Origin: Planctomycetota bacterium
Lineage (GTDB): Bacteria > Planctomycetota > Planctomycetia > Pirellulales > Lacipirellulaceae
Direction of reading: 5' to 3'
DNA length: 7,623 nt
NCBI GenBank assembly: GCA_022615465.1
Contig: JAKEGR010000069.1
Coordinates: 1-7,623, forward strand
Part shown: positions 1-5,076 of the stretch, in pieces
Position numbering within the stretch: position 1 is the stretch's first letter
Layout of the letters: each line of letters begins with the position of its first letter
Position numbers and translations under genes: made by a program
Notes under the pieces: model-generated
What the model saw: only the letters and a program-made list of their open reading frames with translations
Told to the model about the DNA's origin: nothing
The model's database searches: none

Positions 1-1464
1 GACGAATCGCAGCCGAACCGTTTTGCCCGCCAAGCTGGAAACGTCCGCGCCATTTTTCCAGCGGACGACGCGTTCGATCTCGTTGCCGACGATCTCGACG
101 CAATCGTCCGCAGCAAAGCCAGGGATGGGTTCGCCCGCTTCATTCTGGATTTCGACGCGAATCGAGCCGGCGGCGGAGGTGGAGAAGTTCAGTTCCAACC
201 GGTCGCCCGTGAACGTCAGCGGCCTGGTGAGCAGTTCGCCGCCCGCATACGGCGATTGGACGGAGGCAAAACCATCGAGCCGCATCGAGTAGCGATGCAA
301 GTGCGCGGTCGGCTGGGCATAGTCCTGGTTCAAGTAGAGGGACATCTGGGTCGGGCTGGTTTGAACGATCCCCAAGGCGGGATAATTACTACGCGAGACC
401 CAGTTCCGCGCGCCGATGCCCGGTCGGATGAAGGAACTCAGGAACGTGCGATCGTAAACGCTGCCTCCGCGCGTGGTCATCAGCACGGCGTCCGACACGT
501 CCTTCTCGTAGCCTTTGGCGACCTTCAGCGCCTTGGCTTCCTCATCGGTGATGGCTTGCCGGCCTGGAACAAACCTCGCCGCCACGGCCACGTAGAGGTG
601 CGGCGCGCGGAAATACGGGTCGGTCTGGTTTGTGTAAAGTTCCTCGATCGGCGACGATTTGCCGTCGGTCATGTAGCTCATCAGAACGGGATCGGCCCAA
701 GTCACGAAGTCGCTGCTTTCCGTACGCGCGATGCGGCGGACGCCCTCCCAGACGCGGAAATAGCAGACATACTTTTTTTCCGACTCCGACCAGAAAGCCA
801 CGTTCTGCGAATCGAACATCCACGAGAACTTGAATGGCGCCTTCTCCGGTATGACCGCCGAGTCGCGCAGCTTGCGCCAGCGCAGGCCGTCGGCCGAGAT
901 GTAAGCCATCAGACCCGTCTTGGAGATTCCGGCCAGCGCCTTGTAGCGCTGGTCCGGCGGGCAGTCTGGGCGCGAGTCGAGGAAGGGACTGAAGTTGTGC
1001 GAGAACGGCGGATCGCCCGCAAGCACCACGTTGTTCTCCTTCGAGCCGCCCACCTCGAACAATCCGAGCTTTGGTTTCGTCCAATGGAGGCCGTCGTTGG
1101 ATTCGGCCACGCAGGTGACTTCATTGGCCGTGCCGTCGCCAACGGTTACCGGCAACCCACGATAATAAATCCGGAAGTGCGAGCCGTCGCGGATCACGGT
1201 GCAATAACCGCAGTGGATTCCCTCCCACGGCTGATCGAATTGCAGCACCGCCCCTTCGTCGCGCGGTTCGTGCAAGTGCAGTTGGGCGTCACCGCCCAGA
1301 CCCTCGATCAGGAACCGGTCCACGAACAATTCACGCCGCGAGTCGAGGCGAATCGGCGTCTCGTCGCGCGCCACCGGAGACTGCTCGTCCGCAGCCTCCG
1401 CGATCACCTGGGACAATAGCGAGATGACAGCCGCAACAGCAAGTTGGCGAAAAATGACGTTCAT
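1..1464 (-). CDS. Secreted propeller-like hypothetical protein, GH32/GH43-type fold suspected (3' end beyond window)
   Basis: An uninterrupted 488-codon frame runs from an ATG at 1464 to the left edge. Residues 1-25 form a signal peptide (basic Arg6, hydrophobic run LAVAAVISLL, AEAA cleavage region), so the product is exported. The mature part opens with RLDSRRELFVDRFLIEGL. It then repeats an S-x-D-G-x-x-W type motif (about 122-129, 190-196, 250-256), as in blades of five-bladed propellers of the GH32/GH43 kind. The last ~80 residues are beta-rich (about 410-488). No catalytic triad can be assigned from sequence alone, so enzymatic activity is unproven. I recall similar planctomycete proteins ending roughly a dozen residues after the RLRFV seen here, so only a short tail is probably missing. 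An ATG four bases upstream (1468) is out of frame. No strong Shine-Dalgarno is visible. It is divergent from the toxin-antitoxin pair. A long antisense frame on the plus strand is a shadow of this gene. Confidence 0.82.
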   Translation of the reverse strand, partial: MNVIFRQLAVAAVISLLSQVIAEAADEQSPVARDETPIRLDSRRELFVDRFLIEGLGGDAQLHLHEPRDEGAVLQFDQPWEGIHCGYCTVIRDGSHFRIYYRGLPVTVGDGTANEVTCVAESNDGLHWTKPKLGLFEVGGSKENNVVLAGDPPFSHNFSPFLDSRPDCPPDQRYKALAGISKTGLMAYISADGLRWRKLRDSAVIPEKAPFKFSWMFDSQNVAFWSESEKKYVCYFRVWEGVRRIARTESSDFVTWADPVLMSYMTDGKSSPIEELYTNQTDPYFRAPHLYVAVAARFVPGRQAITDEEAKALKVAKGYEKDVSDAVLMTTRGGSVYDRTFLSSFIRPGIGARNWVSRSNYPALGIVQTSPTQMSLYLNQDYAQPTAHLHRYSMRLDGFASVQSPYAGGELLTRPLTFTGDRLELNFSTSAAGSIRVEIQNEAGEPIPGFAADDCVEIVGNEIERVVRWKNGADVSSLAGKTVRLRFV

Positions 1465-1691
1465 CCATTCGACTCGTTTCTGATTGTTTCTTTGAATGCA
1501 ACTTGGCTTTGTGCAGTGCGTCTCCGCGCTGAGTTCCCACTCGTATTGTCGGCGTCGGCGAATTTGCTTCGGGCCATTGTCCTGCGATTCGCGACGGAAT
1601 ACAACCGTTTGTGCTGGGCTGAACACGCCGCTCCCACGTCCATGGATCATGTGCAATTCGTTGCCGTGTGGCCCATTAGGCCGGGTCGGGC

Positions 1692-1697
1692 TATAAT
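1692..1697 (+). promoter_or_regulatory. Putative -10 box (TATAAT) of the toxin-antitoxin operon
   Basis: A perfect TATAAT lies 51 bases before the chosen antitoxin start, in otherwise GC-rich DNA. No good -35 lies at 17 bases: the region there reads TGGCCC, and the nearest TTGCCG is about 25 bases away. The box therefore rests on the -10 match alone. Transcription from it would begin near 1704. That is after the alternative GTG start at 1701 and supports translation from 1749. Confidence 0.4.
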
Positions 1698-1728
1698 TGG
1701 GTGGGCTGGGCGAACGTGCGATATGTAA

Positions 1729-1745
1729 ATCCATGGGGCGTGGAT
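1729..1745. promoter_or_regulatory. Short palindrome before the antitoxin start, possible operator or RNA hairpin
   Basis: ATCCATG (1729-1735) and CGTGGAT (1739-1745) are inverted copies, 6 of 7 exact plus one G-T wobble, around a GGG centre. The element ends three bases before the antitoxin ATG and lies downstream of the TATAAT box, where a type II antitoxin-toxin complex could bind for autorepression. In RNA it would fold the G-rich stretch that would otherwise be the only ribosome-binding candidate. Either role is inference, and a 17-base palindrome can occur by chance. Confidence 0.35.
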
Positions 1746-1748
1746 GTC

Positions 1749-2000
1749 ATGACCTATCAGGGCACAGTACAAAACGGCTTGGTGGTGCTTCAGGACGGTG
1801 CAACGTTGCCTGACGGGACGATTGTCACGGTCGTGCCTGTTCCGCGCGCATCCCAGGAAACCGGGGGCAGCGATACGCGCACGATCTGGCAGAAACTTGC
1901 CGATCTGGGCCGCCAGGTCGAATCCGAGCCGTGTGATCTGCCGACCGATCTGGCCGCTAACCACGACCACTACCTGCACGGCTTGCCGAAGCGTCAATGA
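1749..2000 (+). CDS. Antitoxin of a VapBC-type toxin-antitoxin module
   Basis: A protein of 83 residues. The N-terminus (MTYQGTVQNGLVVLQDGATL then PDGTIVTVV) has the G-x-V-x-N-G-x-V-x-L ... LP-x-G-T pattern of small swapped-hairpin, DUF104/AbrB-like antitoxins that bind DNA as dimers. A variable linker (about 32-44) leads to a C-terminal tail with a short helix (IWQKLADLGRQVE) and the motif LPTDLAANHDHYLHG, of the sort that clamps a PIN-domain partner. The expected role is to neutralise the downstream toxin and repress the operon. The frame extends upstream to a GTG at 1701. I chose the ATG at 1749 because the family pattern begins there and the likely transcription start lies after 1701. The stop overlaps the toxin start by four bases (ATGA), which implies translational coupling. 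Family placement comes from pattern and context, not a search. Confidence 0.82.
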   Translation: MTYQGTVQNGLVVLQDGATLPDGTIVTVVPVPRASQETGGSDTRTIWQKLADLGRQVESEPCDLPTDLAANHDHYLHGLPKRQ

Positions 2001-2413
2001 ACAAAACGTTTGCCGACACGTTCTATTACCTTGCCCTGCTCAATCCGGACGACGCGGCACACGAACTCGCCTTGGTGGTCTCCGCTGATCGGCGGGGTAC
2101 GCTCGTCACAACTCGCTGGGTGCTGGCCGAAGTTGGCGACGCCATGGCCGCACCCGCGTATCGGCAACGCTTCCTTAATCTGATTCAGATGATTGAGGCT
2201 GATCCAGGCACAATTGTTGTCTTAGCTACTGATGAACTCTTCCATGACGGTGTAAGGCTCTTCGGCCAACGCCCTGACAAAACATGGCCATTGACCGATT
2301 GCATCAGCTTTCTGGTGATGGACCAGCACGGCATCCAAGACGCACTCACCGGCGATCATCACTTTGCACAAGCCGGGTTCACGCCTCTCTTGGCGGAGCG
2401 AACACAACGATAG
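1997..2413 (+). CDS. PIN-domain toxin, VapC-type ribonuclease
   Basis: A protein of 138 residues, the normal size for a VapC toxin. It shows the spaced acidic residues of the PIN fold that hold Mg2+/Mn2+ for RNA cleavage: Asp7 in FADTFYYLALL, Glu45 in TTRWVLAEVGD, Asp101 in WPLTDCISFLVM and Asp120 in ALTGDHHFAQAGF. The final segment GFTPLL is the usual last strand. The expected action is endoribonucleolytic, in the cytoplasm, on tRNA, rRNA or mRNA; the target cannot be read from the sequence. The ATG overlaps the antitoxin stop, so the two are co-transcribed and probably coupled. The gene appears intact, with all four acidic positions present. It ends 101 bases before trpB with no convincing terminator between, so read-through into trpB is possible. 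Confidence 0.9.
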   Translation: MNKTFADTFYYLALLNPDDAAHELALVVSADRRGTLVTTRWVLAEVGDAMAAPAYRQRFLNLIQMIEADPGTIVVLATDELFHDGVRLFGQRPDKTWPLTDCISFLVMDQHGIQDALTGDHHFAQAGFTPLLAERTQR

Positions 2414-2497
2414 TTAGGCCCGAACGGCTGGATTCCGGCCGCGTGCAGAACCTCGGACGCCCTTGATTTTGACGCATCGGCCGTTGACAATCAACGC

Positions 2498-2503
2498 AAG
2501 GAG
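2498..2503 (+). promoter_or_regulatory. Ribosome binding site of trpB (AAGGAG)
   Basis: AAGGAG lies 11 bases before the ATG at 2515. It is a good anti-16S match at slightly long spacing and fixes the start, giving the usual short N-terminal lead before the conserved [13 protein letters not shown] block. Confidence 0.75.
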
Positions 2504-2514
2504 TTCTTACGTCA

Positions 2515-3741
2515 ATGACTAAAATCGCAACCAAGCCCACATCGCAAACGCCGGATACCGCCGGGCGGTTCGGGCCGTTCGGCGGCCGCTATGTGCCCGA
2601 AACCCTGATCCGCGCTCTGGACGAACTCGCGATCGAGTACGACAAGGCCCGCCAGGATCCCGCGTTCAAAGCCGAGTTGGCCGGATTATTGCAGCACTAC
2701 GTTGGCCGACCGTCGCCGCTCTATCATGCCAAACGACTCAGCCAACAGTGCGGCGGCGCACAAATCTGGCTCAAGCGCGAAGATCTCAATCACACCGGCT
2801 CCCACAAAATCAACAACACGCTCGGCCAGGCGCTCTTGACGCTCCGCATGGGAAAAAAGCAGGTAATCGCCGAGACGGGCGCGGGACAGCATGGCGTCGC
2901 CACGGCGACGGCCTGTGCTCACTTCGGCCTCACCTGTGTCGTGTACATGGGCGAGGAAGACATCCGCCGCCAGGCCCCCAATGTGTTCAGCATGAAACTG
3001 CTCGGCGCCGAGGTACGGCCCGTTTCGAGCGGTTCGCGCACCCTCCGCGACGCCATCAATGAAGCGATGCGAGACTGGATGGCCAGCGTCGAAACGACTC
3101 ATTACATTCTCGGCTCAGTCGTCGGCCCCCATCCGTTCCCGCGGATCGTCCGCGATTTTCAGTCGGTCATTGGCCGGGAAACGATCGACCAATCTCGCCA
3201 GCATCTTGGCCGGCTGCCCGACACGGTGGTGGCATGCGTGGGCGGCGGCAGCAACGCGGCCGGCATGTTCTATCCGCTGATCGAGCACCAGGAGGTTGCG
3301 CTCGTCGGCGTCGAGGCGGGCGGACGCGGCGAGAAGCCGGGCGATCATGCGGCCCCATTAAGCCACGGCAGCCCCGGCGTGCTCCACGGCAGCTACAGCT
3401 ACGTGATGCAGGACGAAGACGGCCAGACGTGCGATGTGCATTCGATTTCGGCCGGGCTTGATTATCCGGGCGTTGGGCCGGAACACAGCTATTGGCACGA
3501 CACGGGCCGTGTGCGCTATACCTGCTGCCGCGACGAAGAAGCGCTCGCGGCATTCGACGCGCTCGCCCGCAACGAAGGCATCCTGCCCGCGCTCGAAAGC
3601 GCTCACGCCGTTGCCAAAGCCCTGGAACTGGCCCGCGGCAAACCGAAAGACCACATCCTCGTCGTCTGCCTCTCCGGCCGCGGCGACAAAGACGCGGCGG
3701 AAATCGCGAGGCTGAAACAAACAACGAGAAATCACTCGTAG
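2515..3741 (+). CDS. trpB: Tryptophan synthase beta chain
   Basis: A complete 408-residue TrpB, which condenses indole with L-serine to L-tryptophan using pyridoxal phosphate in the last step of tryptophan synthesis, normally in an alpha2-beta2 complex with TrpA in the cytoplasm. Signature blocks are all present: [14 protein letters not shown] (17-30), the PLP lysine Lys98 in HTGSHKINN, the catalytic glutamate Glu120 in AETGAGQHG, the phosphate-binding GGGSNA loop (243-248), and the C-terminal SGRGDKD (387-393). Numbering runs 10-11 ahead of the Salmonella enzyme (Lys87, Glu109). The length fits the TrpB1 (not the longer TrpB2) subfamily. It starts at an ATG with AAGGAG upstream. No trpA follows; a 40-codon membrane protein lies 32 bases downstream instead, so TrpA must be encoded elsewhere. 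No leader peptide, riboswitch or clear promoter is visible in the 101 bases upstream. Confidence 0.98.
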   Translation: MTKIATKPTSQTPDTAGRFGPFGGRYVPETLIRALDELAIEYDKARQDPAFKAELAGLLQHYVGRPSPLYHAKRLSQQCGGAQIWLKREDLNHTGSHKINNTLGQALLTLRMGKKQVIAETGAGQHGVATATACAHFGLTCVVYMGEEDIRRQAPNVFSMKLLGAEVRPVSSGSRTLRDAINEAMRDWMASVETTHYILGSVVGPHPFPRIVRDFQSVIGRETIDQSRQHLGRLPDTVVACVGGGSNAAGMFYPLIEHQEVALVGVEAGGRGEKPGDHAAPLSHGSPGVLHGSYSYVMQDEDGQTCDVHSISAGLDYPGVGPEHSYWHDTGRVRYTCCRDEEALAAFDALARNEGILPALESAHAVAKALELARGKPKDHILVVCLSGRGDKDAAEIARLKQTTRNHS

Positions 3742-3761
3742 CGGCAGATACTTGACTGACT

Positions 3762-3766
3762 GGAGG
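3762..3766 (+). promoter_or_regulatory. Ribosome binding site of the small membrane protein (GGAGG)
   Basis: GGAGG lies 7 bases before the ATG at 3774, the ideal spacing. It is one of the two best Shine-Dalgarno sequences in the window and a main reason for believing that the 40-codon frame is translated. Confidence 0.7.
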
Positions 3767-3773
3767 ATACGCC

Positions 3774-3896
3774 ATGTTCGGTATTGGTGCTAGCGAATTG
3801 ATCGTATTCGCGTTGTTCACGTTGTTCTGGATTGCTGTAATCGGCGTGCTGCTGGCGGCCGCAATAAGAATCCTGCGTTCCAAGCGGCGCGATTAA
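3774..3896 (+). CDS. Small single-pass membrane protein with TatA-like N-terminus
   Basis: A 40-residue frame with a strong GGAGG at ideal spacing, starting 32 bases after the trpB stop and so probably on the same transcript. It begins MFGIGASELIVF. The short N-terminal stretch plus acidic residue before a hydrophobic helix resembles TatA/TatE proteins, which often start MFGIG-x-x-ELI. Residues 9-31 form one long hydrophobic helix, followed by a basic tail (RILRSKRRD), which predicts N-out/C-in. It lacks the FG hinge and the amphipathic helix (KLPELG type) that true TatA needs, so a working Tat translocase subunit is unlikely. It could be a relic of TatA, a small membrane regulator, or an unrelated protein with a chance resemblance. 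The function is unknown. Confidence 0.62.
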   Translation: MFGIGASELIVFALFTLFWIAVIGVLLAAAIRILRSKRRD

Positions 3897-3932
3897 TGTC
3901 TACCGAGACGAAGCAATCATTGCCTCTGCGCC

Positions 3933-4009
3933 GGGGTCTGGTCCATTTTTCGGCCAACAGGCTATGTCTTTGACCTATTGGCGTCGACCGAAAACATGGA
4001 CCTGACCCC
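3933..4009. repeat. REP-like imperfect inverted repeat
   Basis: The left arm 3933-3955 (GGGGTCTGGTCCATTTTTCG and three more bases) and the right arm 3986-4009 (GACCGAAAACATGGACCTGA and four more bases) are inverted copies. About 21 of 24 positions match, with two substitutions and one inserted base. A 30-base centre separates them. The element lies in the gap between the small membrane protein and the secreted protein. I recall GGGGTC-x-GGTCCAT-type ends as dispersed repeats in planctomycete genomes and as REP elements mobilised by Y1 (IS200-like/RAYT) transposases; this is from memory, not a search. There is no transposase here, so it would be a non-autonomous copy. As RNA it would be a strong hairpin and could end or stabilise the trpB transcript. 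Confidence 0.65.
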
Positions 4010-4057
4010 CCTGGTCCCACCAACCAATGGGGTCCACCTCTACCCTCAACCTTATGC

Positions 4058-4063
4058 GGGAGG
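4058..4063 (+). promoter_or_regulatory. Ribosome binding site of the secreted protein (GGGAGG)
   Basis: GGGAGG lies 7 bases before the ATG at 4071. It decides the start: the same frame is open upstream to 3978, but that extension would translate the repeat arm and would bury the signal peptide. Confidence 0.7.
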
Positions 4064-4070
4064 ATCAAAG

Positions 4071-5042
4071 ATGAAACTCGGGATCTTCTGTCTGTCGGTA
4101 GCTTTTCCAGCCCTCTCGCTGTGTGCCGCTGAACCTACGGCACTACCAGCAGCAGCTACTGACACTGCGTCCCATGCCGTGCTCCAAGCAGGGAAGAAAC
4201 TCGGAGGCAAATCCACAACGCACCGCTTCGAGAATCTGCGCGCGGGAGCCATCCAGACCGCGAAGGGATGGAACGTCCAGGATTTCGCTTCCAGCTTCTT
4301 CAATCCGACCTCGGAGGAAATCACCGTGACCATGAAAATGGTCAGCGACGATCCGAAGTTCGTCTTCGCCAATGGCCAGGCAGGCACGTTCACCAAGACC
4401 TACAAGCTCCGGCCCATGCAGGGCGAGACGGACAACATCTACATCGGCTCGCCCGCGTTTGTGGGGGCCCCGTGGCCTGTGGCGCCCAAGACGAATTTTA
4501 CCGGTTCGGTGGAGTTCTCCAGTCCCACGCCGTTTTACTACTACTTCCTGCGGGAGACGGAGGTTGGCGAGGCGGTCGATGCGACGGATGCGTATTTTGC
4601 GGCTTGGAAGCCCTGGATGGACGACGTACCGGCGGCATGGGACGACGACCTGAAGCAGTTCGTGATCCCCTACACCAACTACTGGCACAACGAGAAGAGC
4701 TGGCCCATCGGATGGCACTCGGTGCTGACGCTCACGAACAACACAGATCGGCCGGTGATGTACACGCTCAAACACATTCCCTACTACGGGGCGCAGTTCA
4801 ACCCCAAGAACGACCAGACCACCCATTACAAAGAGCAGGTCGTGCAGGTGGCCTTACAAAGCGGGGAAGAGAAGAAAACGACGCTCCAAGAACTTTTCGG
4901 CTGGTCAGCCGATTCAATGAGTTCGATGGAGGGGTGCCTGCTCATCAGCCCAAGCCGGCTGGATGCCAAGGCGGGTACGACCATCCGGTTCTCCGTTCCT
5001 CCCAACGCCTCTGGCGAGCGACTGCATGACGCCATCCGGTAA
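4071..5042 (+). CDS. Secreted protein of unknown function with two related beta-rich halves
   Basis: A protein of 323 residues that I do not recognise as a named family. It begins with a clear signal peptide (MKLGIFCLSVAFPALSLCAA), with cleavage likely after Ala20. Cys18 follows LSL, which is a poor lipobox, so a lipoprotein is less likely. A low-complexity Ala/Thr linker (22-40) follows. Residues 76-160 and 218-308 appear to be two copies of one beta-sandwich-like unit. Each copy has an FxNPT/LTNNT opening, a strand (ITVTMKMV; VMYTLKHI), a K-x-L/V...GE segment (111-120; 258-267) and a closing G-S/C-V/L strand (145-150; 288-293). The protein is rich in Trp and Tyr (for example WKPWMDD, YTNYWHNEKSWPIGW), which suggests a binding surface. 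The single Cys289 argues against disulfides. The start is fixed by GGGAGG. The stop lies 34 bases from the stop of the convergent regulator. It is probably periplasmic or cell-surface, with the role unknown. Confidence 0.85.
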   Translation: MKLGIFCLSVAFPALSLCAAEPTALPAAATDTASHAVLQAGKKLGGKSTTHRFENLRAGAIQTAKGWNVQDFASSFFNPTSEEITVTMKMVSDDPKFVFANGQAGTFTKTYKLRPMQGETDNIYIGSPAFVGAPWPVAPKTNFTGSVEFSSPTPFYYYFLRETEVGEAVDATDAYFAAWKPWMDDVPAAWDDDLKQFVIPYTNYWHNEKSWPIGWHSVLTLTNNTDRPVMYTLKHIPYYGAQFNPKNDQTTHYKEQVVQVALQSGEEKKTTLQELFGWSADSMSSMEGCLLISPSRLDAKAGTTIRFSVPPNASGERLHDAIR

Positions 5043-5076
5043 AATGCTCTGCGTCCTTTTGGCCCCCGACCTGGTC

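Noticed and set aside
256..1419. 387-codon open frame on the plus strand
   Set aside because: It is antisense to the secreted propeller gene, has an Arg/His-rich composition typical of shadow frames in GC-rich DNA, and shows no family motif. The minus-strand frame has a signal peptide and repeated motifs.
1577..1605. TTGTCC-17-TACAAC promoter-like pair in the divergent spacer
   Set aside because: Each box matches the consensus at only 4 of 6 positions, and it lies about 140 bases before the antitoxin start, with a perfect TATAAT much nearer.
1444..1728. 94-codon and other short frames between the divergent genes
   Set aside because: They overlap the start of the propeller gene or the toxin-antitoxin promoter, have no ribosome binding site, and overlap each other in several frames. 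No recognisable motif.
2484..2489. TTGACA as a -35 box for trpB
   Set aside because: At normal spacing the -10 would fall at about 2507-2512 (TTACGT) and transcription would begin inside the coding region, after the ribosome binding site.
3978..4070. Upstream extension of the secreted protein to an earlier ATG-less start
   Set aside because: It would translate the right arm of the repeat and place 31 residues before the signal peptide. GGGAGG before 4071 supports the shorter form.
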